35,539 nucleotides of DNA, from positions 1 to 35,539 of the forward strand of contig NZ_JACJVR010000145.1 in assembly GCF_014212175.1 (NCBI RefSeq), given 5' to 3'. Every line of letters begins with the position of its first letter. Position 1 is the stretch's first letter. Below are positions 14,929 to 21,657 of the stretch, one piece after another. Both the position numbers and the translations under genes were made by a program. This DNA comes from Cohnella xylanilytica (GTDB lineage: Bacteria; Bacillota; Bacilli; Paenibacillales; Paenibacillaceae). Below the pieces are notes generated by a model that was not told the origin of the DNA, searched no databases, and worked only from the letters and a program-made list of their open reading frames with translations.

Positions 14929-15411
14929 TCACCACTTCCGAATTCCGATGATAAACGAAGCCAGAGCGGCGAACGAAGCGATCGTCCGCACGTGATTCCA
15001 AGGAATCCAGCCGGCCAGATATTCCTTCCATACGCGGGCTCCCTCTTGGCTTCCCGAAGCCGCGGCGGCTAACTTATCGTTAAGCGGCACGTTAAACGCG
15101 GCGGTGACGACGAAGACTCCGACCACGATAAACAGGCTGCCGGCCAATACAAATACGGCGCTCGTCGTCCCTAGCCTCCAGAAGGAAGCGATTCCCGCAA
15201 TCAGGCTCGCCGCGGCGGTGCCCATGAAGATCAGCATAAACGGCGACTGCAATATCGCGGAGTTGATCGACTGCATGGCCGATATGCCCTGCTCCGAGGG
15301 AAGGCGGGCCAGAGCCGTCATCACGAACGTCGAAAAGGCGAAAAACACCCCGGCCAGCAGACCGGCCCCCAGCAAGGACGCAAGGGTTAAATAATAGAGG
15401 ACGGTATTCAT
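14929..15411 (-). CDS. DUF1772 (anthrone oxygenase-like) membrane protein
   Basis: A 160-aa four-TM protein. GAGLLAGVFFAFSTFVM, ALARLPSEQGISAMQSIN, FNVPLND and WNHVRT are hallmarks of DUF1772. The family includes fungal anthrone oxygenases, but most bacterial members have no known function. The ATG at 15411 follows AAGGAG (15429-15424); an in-frame ATG at 15435 precedes that site and has none of its own. It lies directly downstream of the MarR gene in the same direction and has a copy of the MarR-type operator 28 bp before its start, so it is probably the repressor's main target. Confidence 0.85.
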   Translation of the reverse strand: MNTVLYYLTLASLLGAGLLAGVFFAFSTFVMTALARLPSEQGISAMQSINSAILQSPFMLIFMGTAAASLIAGIASFWRLGTTSAVFVLAGSLFIVVGVFVVTAAFNVPLNDKLAAAASGSQEGARVWKEYLAGWIPWNHVRTIASFAALASFIIGIRKW

Positions 15412-15439
15412 CGAACGATCGCTCTCCTTATTCATTTAG

Positions 15440-15451
15440 TTGCGCAAGCAA
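15440..15451. promoter_or_regulatory. MarR-type operator upstream of the DUF1772 gene
   Basis: TTGCGCAAGCAA. Its reverse complement, TTGCTTGCGCAA, matches the site at 15939-15950 at 11 of 12 positions. Confidence 0.6.
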
Positions 15452-15471
15452 ATATCATCGCGAATCAGAAA

Positions 15472-15492
15472 CCGAATGAGAAAATCATTCGG
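15472..15492 (-). terminator. Hairpin overlapping the MarR stop codon
   Basis: CCGAATGA (15472-15479) and TCATTCGG (15485-15492) form a perfect 8-bp stem with a 5-base loop, and the MarR TGA lies in it. Without a following T-run it may attenuate read-through or protect the 3' end. Confidence 0.4.
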
Positions 15493-15910
15493 TTTGTTCG
15501 AGGCGATTGCTCGCCTCGTACAGCTGCAGCGAGAGCTCATCGTCTTGGCTGTCCAACCGAGTATTGTACCTTTGGCGCAGCCGATGCCAACTGTCGTGGA
15601 TTCGGCTCTCCAATTCTCTCCCCCGATCGGTGGCGAAGATCAAGGATTTCCGGCCTTCCTGGCGGCTGCTCAGAAGTCCCTTGGCTTCAAGGCTCTCGAT
15701 TAGCCGGGTGATGGTAGAGGGCTGCAGATGCAGGGATTGGCCGATCTCCTTCTGCGAGATGCCGTCCTTCTCCAGCACGGTCATCATCAGAAATGCGGAG
15801 GTCGGGGTAAGCCCGCATGCCGCGAACTCGTTCTCGGCCATCTTGGAGATGATTCGGCTGAGACGGTTGGCCGTAAAATACAGGCATTCTTTGAAGTAAA
15901 TCTCCAGCAT
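15485..15910 (-). CDS. MarR-family transcriptional regulator
   Basis: A 141-aa winged-helix repressor. The DNA-binding part reads ISQKEIGQSLHLQPSTITRLIESLEAKGLLSSRQEGRKSLIFATDRG, with flanking dimerisation helices (LYFTANRLSRIISKMAENEFAACGLTPTSAFLMMTVLEKDG). Cys9 and Cys32 are the only cysteines, so a thiol switch is possible. GAGG lies nine bases before the ATG. The predicted promoter is followed immediately by an operator, which suggests autorepression. It is in one unit with the DUF1772 gene. The inducer is unknown. Confidence 0.9.
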   Translation of the reverse strand: MLEIYFKECLYFTANRLSRIISKMAENEFAACGLTPTSAFLMMTVLEKDGISQKEIGQSLHLQPSTITRLIESLEAKGLLSSRQEGRKSLIFATDRGRELESRIHDSWHRLRQRYNTRLDSQDDELSLQLYEASNRLEQTE

Positions 15911-15938
15911 GCGAGGCCTCGATTCTTCGTTGTAATAG

Positions 15939-15950
15939 TTGCTTGTGCAA
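15939..15950. promoter_or_regulatory. MarR-type operator at its own promoter
   Basis: TTGCTTGTGCAA (TTGC-N4-GCAA) lies just downstream of the -10 of the MarR promoter, around the predicted start point. Confidence 0.6.
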
Positions 15951-15953
15951 ACA

Positions 15954-15982
15954 ATTATAAGGAATGAAGGGAACCTTGTAAA
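15954..15982 (-). promoter_or_regulatory. Sigma-A promoter of the MarR gene
   Basis: Minus strand: TTTACA (15982-15977), 17-bp spacer, TATAAT (15959-15954). Confidence 0.75.
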
Positions 15983-16090
15983 GTCTGGAAATCAAAAAGG
16001 GCGCCTGGTTCTCGTTACGATCGGAAACATAAACGACAACTTCCGAAGCTCCTGCTCCGGGAAGTCTGTTATCGAAATGGTCATGCGCAC

Positions 16091-16118
16091 AAAAAAATCC
16101 TTCGCCTAGGCGAAGGAT
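16091..16118 (-). terminator. Terminator of the Glu-Lys-Leu tRNA unit
   Basis: A perfect 22-bp palindrome (16097-16118; arms ATCCTTCGCCT and AGGCGAAGGAT) is followed on the minus strand by seven Ts. It lies 17 bases after tRNA-Leu. Confidence 0.88.
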
Positions 16119-16134
16119 CTCGTCTTATAAGTTA

Positions 16135-16220
16135 TGGTGCGGTCGAGAGGACTCGAACCTCCACGGTATTGCTACCGCCAGCCCCTCAAGCTGGTGCGTC
16201 TGCCATTCCGCCACGACCGC
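16135..16220 (-). tRNA. tRNA-Leu (anticodon GAG)
   Basis: 86 nt including an encoded CCA. Acceptor GCGGTCG/CGACCGC, anticodon stem CCAGC/GCTGG with loop TTGAGGG, a variable arm, and T-arm GGTTCGAGTCC. It is last in the Glu-Lys-Leu unit. Confidence 0.95.
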
Positions 16221-16267
16221 ATATAGTGAATCTTCCCGTTCCGAATCGGCATATCCGGAACTCGGAC

Positions 16268-16343
16268 TGGTGAGCCATGAAGGACTCGAACCTTCGACAC
16301 CCTGATTAAAAGTCAGGTGCTCTACCAACTGAGCTAATGGCTC
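16268..16343 (-). tRNA. tRNA-Lys (anticodon TTT)
   Basis: 76 nt with encoded CCA. Acceptor GAGCCAT/ATGGCTC, D-arm TAGCTCAGTTGGTAGAGCA, anticodon stem CCTGA/TCAGG with loop CTTTTAA. Confidence 0.96.
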
Positions 16344-16357
16344 TCAAAAGATGGTGT

Positions 16358-16432
16358 TGGTGACCCGTAGGGGATTCGAACCCCTGTTACCTCCGTGAAA
16401 GGGAGGTGTCTTAACCCCTTGACCAACGGGCC
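16358..16432 (-). tRNA. tRNA-Glu (anticodon TTC)
   Basis: 75 nt with encoded CCA. Acceptor GGCCCGT/ACGGGTC with one G-T pair, anticodon stem CCTCC/GGAGG with loop CTTTCAC. First gene of the downstream tRNA unit. Confidence 0.96.
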
Positions 16433-16486
16433 ATATTCCTCTCGCTGCTGCCCGTTAACCCAGGCCTCGTTCAGACGACAAAAATG

Positions 16487-16515
16487 AGTATACCCGAAAC
16501 TTTGGAGAATGGCAA
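16487..16515 (-). promoter_or_regulatory. Sigma-A promoter of the Glu-Lys-Leu tRNA unit
   Basis: Minus strand: TTGCCA (16515-16510), 17-bp spacer, TATACT (16492-16487), about 55 bp before tRNA-Glu. It shares a 150-bp divergent gap with corA. Confidence 0.75.
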
Positions 16516-16583
16516 GTCCTTTCCGAAACTTTTTTTCAAGTCAAAATGTGCTATTCTAGAAGCATTCCAACGAGGTGACGATC

Positions 16584-17522
16584 ATGTCCGAAATGCTCCT
16601 GTTCGACGTATCTTCCCAGTCCGTCCGCGAGGACGCCATCCGCGTGCCGGAAGACGGCGAGACCGCCTGGATTCCGTTGATCGGGGCTCCTCCCGAAGAG
16701 ATCGAACGCGTTCTGGCCGGCATCTTCCATTGCCATCCGCTTATCGTCGAGGATTGCGTCAAGCTGAACCAGCGGCCCAAGCTCGATAAGTACGATACGC
16801 ACCTTCTGCTCACGTTCTTCCACGTGAAGGAGGATCTGTCGACGGTCGAGATCGAGCACGTGATCGGACCGAATTACGTGATCACGGTATGCCCCGAGGA
16901 GGTCGATTCCCTCGCCCAGGCGGCCCAGGACTTCCGAAGGGCATCCAAGTACATGGAATTCTCCGGAGGCATCCTGCACCGCCTTCTCGACCGCTGCGTG
17001 GACGATTACGCCGACGTCGTCGACAAGGTCGACGACGTTCTGGACAAGTACGAGCGGGCGGTCTTCCGCAATCCCTACGTGCAGATCTCGGGCGAAGTAT
17101 TCCGCATGAAGCGGCGGCTGCATAACCTTCGCCGCATCCTCGCCGACGAGAAGGTGACGCTCGGCCAGCTCACGCACCAGCAATTCCCGTACAGCCGGCG
17201 GGAGGCCGACGTCTACTTCGTCGATATCTACGATCACGTCGCCCGGGTGCTCGATTCCATCGATTCCTTCCGCGAATCGATGAGCGGCCTGCTCGAGCTG
17301 CAGCTGAATATGAAGTCCGACCGGATGAACGAGATCATGAAGACGCTGACGATCATCAGCTCCATCTTCCTCCCGCTCACGTTCCTCGCCGGGGTGTACG
17401 GAATGAACTTCCGCGTCATGCCGGAGCTTCGATGGGCCTACGGCTACCCCGCCGTGCTGGTCGTCATGCTGCTCGTGGCGGGAGGTCTGTGGCGGTACTA
17501 TAAGCGCAAGAAGTGGCTCTGA
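16584..17522 (+). CDS. corA: CorA-family magnesium transporter
   Basis: A 312-aa protein of the CorA/MIT family, which conducts Mg2+ (also Co2+ or Ni2+) as a pentamer. The cytoplasmic domain ends in the long helix LLELQLNMKSDRMNEIMKTLT. Two C-terminal TM segments follow (about 253-272 and 288-304), with the selectivity motif GMN at 273-275 (AGVYGMNF) and MPEL in the loop. The C-terminus is basic (YYKRKKWL). GAGGTG lies six bases before the ATG at 16584, and the GTG at 16575 is inside that site. It is the only plus-strand gene within the tRNA locus. Confidence 0.93.
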   Translation: MSEMLLFDVSSQSVREDAIRVPEDGETAWIPLIGAPPEEIERVLAGIFHCHPLIVEDCVKLNQRPKLDKYDTHLLLTFFHVKEDLSTVEIEHVIGPNYVITVCPEEVDSLAQAAQDFRRASKYMEFSGGILHRLLDRCVDDYADVVDKVDDVLDKYERAVFRNPYVQISGEVFRMKRRLHNLRRILADEKVTLGQLTHQQFPYSRREADVYFVDIYDHVARVLDSIDSFRESMSGLLELQLNMKSDRMNEIMKTLTIISSIFLPLTFLAGVYGMNFRVMPELRWAYGYPAVLVVMLLVAGGLWRYYKRKKWL

Positions 17523-17550
17523 CCCGGGAGCCGCCCGACCCGCGCGCTTG

Positions 17551-17589
17551 AAATTCAAAAAGAGCCCGCCGGGCGCCCGGCAGGCTCTT
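17551..17589. terminator. Bidirectional terminator between corA and the Asn-Ser tRNA unit
   Basis: AAGAGCCCGCCGGG (17560-17573) pairs with CCCGGCAGGCTCTT (17576-17589). The minus strand continues with TTTTTGAATTT, so it ends the Asn-Ser unit; it also lies about 40 bp after corA. Confidence 0.8.
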
Positions 17590-17607
17590 GCTGATGTCGA
17601 AATTGAG

Positions 17608-17696
17608 TGGCGGAGAGAGAGGGATTCGAACCCTCGCGGCTGTTACACCCTAACGCTTTAGCAAAGCGCCCCCTTCGGCCTCTTGGGTACCTCTCC
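17608..17696 (-). tRNA. tRNA-Ser (anticodon GCT)
   Basis: 89 nt with encoded CCA. Acceptor GGAGAGG/TCTCTCC, anticodon loop TTGCTAA, a long variable arm (TTAGGGTGTAACAGCC) and T-arm GGTTCGAATCC. Confidence 0.95.
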
Positions 17697-17699
17697 ATA

Positions 17700-17775
17700 T
17701 GGCTCCCCGAACAGGACTCGAACCTGTGACAACTCGATTAACAGTCGAGTGCTCTACCGACTGAGCTATCAGGGA
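17700..17775 (-). tRNA. tRNA-Asn (anticodon GTT)
   Basis: 76 nt with encoded CCA. Acceptor TCCCTGA/TCGGGGA, anticodon stem CTCGA/TCGAG with loop CTGTTAA. It lies three bases before tRNA-Ser. Confidence 0.96.
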
Positions 17776-17804
17776 ATGTTGATTTCTCAAAAGCGACATG
17801 TATT

Positions 17805-17833
17805 AATTTATCATGGTTCATCCCCGAAGTCAA
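17805..17833 (-). promoter_or_regulatory. Promoter of the Asn-Ser tRNA unit
   Basis: Minus strand: TTGACT (17833-17828), 17-bp spacer, TAAATT (17810-17805), 30 bp before tRNA-Asn. Confidence 0.65.
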
Positions 17834-17930
17834 GCATTCGATCGACAGTTTTTTTGCTGTTTTTTATTGGAACATCACAAGCCGATTCCGCCCCTAATCT
17901 CCGGGCTCGAAGCAGGGCTCCCGGCCGGTC

Positions 17931-18437
17931 TTACGGCCGGCCCCCCGCTCCCGCTCCGACCGCCTCCGGCTCCTTCGGCGCCGGCGCGTCGATCAGCCGC
18001 AGCTTGCCCCGGCAGCGCCCGCAGGCGTACTTGCGCGGATCGGTCTTCCGCTTGCGCGGGTAGCTCATTCCGCAATCGCGGCATACGAGAAAATACTTGA
18101 CCGGCAGGCTGCGTCTCGCCCCCGGCAGCGACTTGCAGTGCAGCGTCGCGCCGACCTGCTTCAGGAGCCGCTTGAAGTCCTCGTCGCGATGCCGGTATCC
18201 CCGGCCCGTCAGGTGCAGATGATAATGGCACAGCTCGTGCTTGATGATCCGCTCCGTCTCCTCCGGCCCGTGCACGGCCAATTGGTGAGGGCTGATCTCG
18301 ATATTGTGGCTCTTCAGAAAGTAGCGTCCGCCCGTCGTGCGCAGGCGGGCGTTAAACGTGGCCTTGTGGCGGAACGGGACCCCGAACGCCGACAGCGACA
18401 CCGACTCCACCCAACTTTGGAGTTCGCCGTCCTTCAT
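17931..18437 (-). CDS. sprT: SprT-like zinc metalloprotein (YdcK)
   Basis: A 168-aa SprT-domain protein. HELCHYHLH gives the HEXXH zinc site (His67, Glu68, His71), and a C-terminal zinc ribbon has Cys119/Cys122 and Cys139/Cys142. The family resembles eukaryotic Spartan proteases, but the bacterial role is not established. The Ala/Gly/Pro tail after about 150 is probably disordered. GGGGAGG lies 12 bases before the ATG. Its place just upstream of a tRNA-Asn cluster and near tex matches ydcK in B. subtilis as I recall it. Confidence 0.9.
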   Translation of the reverse strand: MKDGELQSWVESVSLSAFGVPFRHKATFNARLRTTGGRYFLKSHNIEISPHQLAVHGPEETERIIKHELCHYHLHLTGRGYRHRDEDFKRLLKQVGATLHCKSLPGARRSLPVKYFLVCRDCGMSYPRKRKTDPRKYACGRCRGKLRLIDAPAPKEPEAVGAGAGGRP

Positions 18438-18469
18438 CTTATTTTGCAGCCTCCCCGCTCTCGTCCTAC

Positions 18470-18499
18470 TTGAATTGTAGCCGCTTGTTGGGCTACACT
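18470..18499 (+). promoter_or_regulatory. Predicted promoter of the 121-aa unknown gene
   Basis: TTGAAT (18470-18475), 18-bp spacer, TACACT (18494-18499), 39 bp before the ATG. Confidence 0.55.
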
Positions 18500-18538
18500 G
18501 TCAAGTAGAATTTGCCGACCGAGGGGAGAACCGCCGCC

Positions 18539-18904
18539 ATGTCGAATAAGGCCTACGTCCTGATGCAAAGCCGAGACGGCAGCCTGCAGTTCGTGGAGAT
18601 GCCCGCGACTCACGCTTACCAGCTCAGCGCCCTGAACCTGCGTCTTCATAAAGAATTGTCGAAGCTGACCGCCGACAACGTTCCCGAGCTGCCGAAGGCC
18701 GTCGCCGAGTGCACGGGGCTGGAGCTGCTGAACGAGAACGACAAGCCCGTCAGCGGCTTGCAGTACATCGACGAACTGGAGAGGTCCTTCTCCTCCATCC
18801 GCGAGACCGCCTATCCGCTCGTCTCCTTGCTGACGGAGATCCGCGCCCTTCAGGCGCAGCTCGAGCAGTGGTACGAAGAAGAGGAAGAGAACGCCCTGTC
18901 CTGA
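18539..18904 (+). CDS. Conserved-looking protein of unknown function, 121 aa
   Basis: A soluble 121-aa protein that I do not recognise. It is acidic towards the end (LEQWYEEEEEN) and mostly helical in appearance, with repeated Leu-rich segments (YQLSALNLRLHKELSKL, YIDELERSFSSIRETAYPLVSLLTEIRALQAQLEQWY) that could form a coiled coil or dimer. No TM or signal peptide. GAGGGGAG lies ten bases before the ATG; the in-frame TTG at 18512 precedes that site and is unlikely. It sits between divergent sprT and cmpA in the same direction as cmpA, and has its own sigma-A-type promoter. Confidence 0.7.
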   Translation: MSNKAYVLMQSRDGSLQFVEMPATHAYQLSALNLRLHKELSKLTADNVPELPKAVAECTGLELLNENDKPVSGLQYIDELERSFSSIRETAYPLVSLLTEIRALQAQLEQWYEEEEENALS

Positions 18905-18962
18905 TTCCGTTCGATCGGAAGATTCCCCGGAAGATCCTTCGCGGGAACGGCGAAGGGGACCT

Positions 18963-18991
18963 GCACGGTCATCCGCCCTTATCCATATGCT
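18963..18991 (+). promoter_or_regulatory. Weak sigma-E-like promoter of cmpA
   Basis: GCACGGT (18963-18969), 14-bp spacer, CATATGCT (18984-18991), compared with the sigma-E consensus KMATATT-N14-CATACAMT. The -10 matches 6 of 8 and the -35 only 4 of 7. Mother-cell expression is expected for cmpA. Confidence 0.35.
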
Positions 18992-19027
18992 AGTAGAGCA
19001 GCAGGATACGGGAGGAGGGCGACAGCG

Positions 19028-19180
19028 ATGCCGCAATGGCTGTGCAATCAGCTCATGCGGGCGTATCTGAAGAAGGATCGCCGGCAGATCAAGATGCTGA
19101 ACGACTGCTGGTTTTTTTACCATCGGCAGACCCCGGCGGGAACCGCATCATCCGGCTCGCATACCCAGCCTTCGCGCTGA
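19028..19180 (+). CDS. cmpA: Cortex morphogenetic protein CmpA
   Basis: A 50-codon ORF with GGAGGAGGG eight bases before its ATG. Residues 1-33 (MPQWL.NQLMRAYLKKD, then QIKMLNDCWFFYHR) closely resemble CmpA as I recall it: B. subtilis CmpA is about 37 aa with QIKLLNQCWYFY in the same place. In B. subtilis CmpA is a mother-cell sporulation protein that ties coat assembly to cortex formation and helps ClpXP degrade SpoIVA in defective cells. The location between tex and sprT supports the call. The C-terminus has about 15 extra Ser/Thr/Gly-rich residues. It is shorter than usual gene-caller cut-offs and overlaps a longer spurious frame. Confidence 0.85.
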   Translation: MPQWLCNQLMRAYLKKDRRQIKMLNDCWFFYHRQTPAGTASSGSHTQPSR

Positions 19181-19219
19181 TTCCGATCCTCCGCGGTCGG
19201 TCGCCGAGGACTGAACGAT

Positions 19220-19272
19220 AAAGGCCGTCTTCACCGGCAAGCCGATGGGCTTGCGGGCGAAGGCGGCCTTTT
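19220..19272 (+). terminator. Terminator between cmpA and tex
   Basis: AAAGGCCG (19220-19227) pairs with CGGCCTTTT (19264-19272), with inner arms CCGGCAAGCC and GGGCTTGCGG. It ends in TTTT on the plus strand and is usable on both strands for the convergent genes. Confidence 0.8.
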
Positions 19273-19352
19273 GACGCCTACGCGCGGTCCAATTTTGACG
19301 CAGGCGCGGTGTTATATGACGGACGGATAGTCGGCAACGGGATTGTTGTCCC

Positions 19353-21554
19353 TTAAGCTTCCTGCGGCCCCTTCATCGTCAGGCTGACGCGCCCCTTCTT
19401 CAGGTCGACGCCGATGACCCATACCTTGACGGTATCCCCGACGGCGACGACTTCGGTCGGATGCTTGACGAACTTATGGCTCAGCTGCGAGATATGCACG
19501 AGCCCGTCGTTCTTGATGCCGATATCGACGAAGGCGCCGAAGTCGACGACGTTGCGCACGGTGCCCTGCAGCTCCATTCCCGGCTTCAAATCTTCGATGT
19601 CCAGGACGTCCGTATGGAAAATCGGGGGCGGCAGCTCCTCCCGCGGGTCGCGGCCGGGACGGAGCAGGCTGTCGACGATGTCGCGCAGCGTCGGCTCGCC
19701 GACCTCCAGCTTCGCGGCCAGCGCCGGAACGTCCGCCGAGACGAGCTTCTCCTTCAGCTCGTCGGTGCCGATCGCCGAAGCGTCCAGCTTCCATTCGCCG
19801 AGCAAGCGGCCCACGACCTTGTACGATTCCGGGTGAATCGGCGTCCGGTCGAGCGGGTTGCGGCCGTCCACGATGCGCAGGAAGCCGATGCACTGCTCGT
19901 ACGTCTTGGCGCCGAGACGCGGCACCTTCTGAAGCTGCGCGCGGTCCGTGAACGCGCCGTTCTCTTCGCGCTGCTTCACGATGTTCTTGGCGATCGTCGC
20001 GTTAATGCCAGACACGTAGGACAAGAGCGACGGGGAAGCCGTGTTCACGTCGACGCCGACATGGTTGACCGCCGATTCCACGACGGCCCCGAGGCTCTCG
20101 TCCAGCCGCTTCTGCGACACGTCGTGCTGGTATTGGCCGACGCCGATCGCCTTCGGCTCGATCTTGACGAGCTCGGCGAGCGGATCCTGCAGCCGGCGGG
20201 CGATCGACACGGCGCTGCGTTCCGCGACGTCCAGATCGGGGAACTCCTCCTGCGCCAGCTTCGAGGCCGAATAGACGCTCGCCCCCGCCTCGTTCACGAT
20301 CAGATACTGGAGGCCGCGCTCCGGCATCCCCTTGATGACGGAGACGACGAACTGCTCCGTCTCGCGCGAGGCGGTGCCGTTGCCGACGACGATCAGCGTC
20401 ACGCCGTATTGCGTGATAAGCCGGCGGAACAGCGCCTCCGCTTCCGCCTTCTTGTTGTGCGGAGGCGTCGGGTACGACACCGCCACCTCGAGCAGCTTGC
20501 CGGTCTCGTCGACGACGGCCAGCTTGCAGCCCGTCCGGTAGGCGGGATCGACGCCCAGCACGACGCGTCCCTTCACCGGCGGCTGCAGCAGCAGGTTGCG
20601 CAGGTTCTCCGAGAAGATGCCGATCGCATGCTCCTCGGCCTTCTCCGTCAGCTCGGCGCGCAGCTCGCGCTCGATGGAAGGGGCGATCAGCCGCTTGTAG
20701 GCGTCCTCCGCCGCGGCGGCCAGAATATCGCGCGTCGCCGACGGCCCGCGGATCAGACGGCGCTGCAGCTCGCCCACGATTCGGTCGACCGGCACCTCGA
20801 TGCCGACGCTCAGCACCTCCTCGCGCTCTCCGCGGTTGATCGCGAGCACGCGGTGCGGAGGAAGCCGCTTGACCGGCTCCGAGTACTGATAGTACATCTC
20901 GTACACCGACTCGGCTTCGGGATCCTTGGCTTTGCTCTGAAGCACGCCGTTCTCCCACGTGAAGCGGCGCACCTGCTTGCGCGCGTTGGCGTCGTCGGCG
21001 AGCCCTTCCGCCACGATGTCCATCGCGCCTTGGATCGCCTCCTCCGGCGTGGCGACGCCCTTCTCCGCGTCCACGTAACGCGCCGCCTCGGCCCGCGGAT
21101 CGCCCTGCTTCGGCTGCGCCAGCAGCCATTGCGCCAGCGGCTCCAGGCCGCGCTCCTTCGCGACGCTCGCCCGCGTCTTGCGCTTCTGCCGGTAGGGGCG
21201 GTACAGGTCCTCGAGCTCCTGCAGCTTGACGGCGGACGCGATCGCCCCCGCCAGCTCCGGCGTCAGCTTGCCCTGCTCGTCGATCAGCCGGACGACTTCG
21301 CCCTTGCGGTCCTCGAGCTGCTTCAGATACCCGCGCCGTTCCTCGATGGCCCGCAGCTGATTCTCGTCCAGCTCGCCGGTCATCTCCTTCCGATACCGCG
21401 CGATGAACGGAATCGTGTTCCCTTCGTCCAGCAGCCCGGCCACCGTGCGGACTTGCCCCGGGCTCAGCCCCAGCTCCGAGGCGATCTGCTTGATCATGCG
21501 TTCCGCGGCTTCCTTCGCGCTCGCGGCCGGATCCGTATGTACGGCTTCGTTCAT
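19353..21554 (-). CDS. tex: Tex-family RNA-binding transcription accessory protein (YdcI)
   Basis: A 733-aa protein with the full Tex layout: an N-terminal helical region (IASELGLSPGQVRTVAGLLDEGNTIPFIARYRKEMTGELDE), a central YqgF-like RNase-H fold (VLGVDPAYRTGCKLAVVDETGKLL), helix-hairpin-helix motifs (NTASPSLLSYVSGINATIAKNIV) and a C-terminal S1 domain (LQGTVRNVVDFGAFVDIGIKNDGLVHISQLS). Tex binds RNA and affects transcription and toxin expression in several bacteria. GAGGAGGAG lies about nine bases before the ATG. It is the expected neighbour of cmpA and sprT. The length is normal for the family. Confidence 0.96.
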   Translation of the reverse strand: MNEAVHTDPAASAKEAAERMIKQIASELGLSPGQVRTVAGLLDEGNTIPFIARYRKEMTGELDENQLRAIEERRGYLKQLEDRKGEVVRLIDEQGKLTPELAGAIASAVKLQELEDLYRPYRQKRKTRASVAKERGLEPLAQWLLAQPKQGDPRAEAARYVDAEKGVATPEEAIQGAMDIVAEGLADDANARKQVRRFTWENGVLQSKAKDPEAESVYEMYYQYSEPVKRLPPHRVLAINRGEREEVLSVGIEVPVDRIVGELQRRLIRGPSATRDILAAAAEDAYKRLIAPSIERELRAELTEKAEEHAIGIFSENLRNLLLQPPVKGRVVLGVDPAYRTGCKLAVVDETGKLLEVAVSYPTPPHNKKAEAEALFRRLITQYGVTLIVVGNGTASRETEQFVVSVIKGMPERGLQYLIVNEAGASVYSASKLAQEEFPDLDVAERSAVSIARRLQDPLAELVKIEPKAIGVGQYQHDVSQKRLDESLGAVVESAVNHVGVDVNTASPSLLSYVSGINATIAKNIVKQREENGAFTDRAQLQKVPRLGAKTYEQCIGFLRIVDGRNPLDRTPIHPESYKVVGRLLGEWKLDASAIGTDELKEKLVSADVPALAAKLEVGEPTLRDIVDSLLRPGRDPREELPPPIFHTDVLDIEDLKPGMELQGTVRNVVDFGAFVDIGIKNDGLVHISQLSHKFVKHPTEVVAVGDTVKVWVIGVDLKKGRVSLTMKGPQEA

Positions 21555-21585
21555 CTTCGAATGCTCCTCCTCATCGTAACGGCGG

Positions 21586-21620
21586 CGTTCCGTCCCGCCG
21601 GCCCTGCGGCGGACGGAACG
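21586..21620 (-). promoter_or_regulatory. Strong hairpin in the tex leader
   Basis: CGTTCCGTCCCGCCG (21586-21600) pairs with CGGCGGACGGAACG (21607-21620), about 14 bp with one bulge, centred 50 bp before the tex start and just after the tetR terminator. It has no T-run. It may be part of tandem termination or act on tex expression. Confidence 0.5.
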
Positions 21621-21621
21621 G

Positions 21622-21649
21622 CCAAAAGACGCTTCCGACCGGAAGCGTC
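21622..21649 (-). terminator. Terminator of the permease-tetR unit
   Basis: GACGCTTCC and GGAAGCGTC (21628-21649) around a 4-base loop, followed on the minus strand by TTTT (21627-21624). Confidence 0.82.
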
Positions 21650-21657
21650 CGCCTCAA

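Noticed and set aside
19036..19221. 61-codon plus-strand frame at cmpA
   Set aside because: It overlaps cmpA in another frame and has no ribosome binding site of its own; cmpA (19028-19180) has one and matches a known family.
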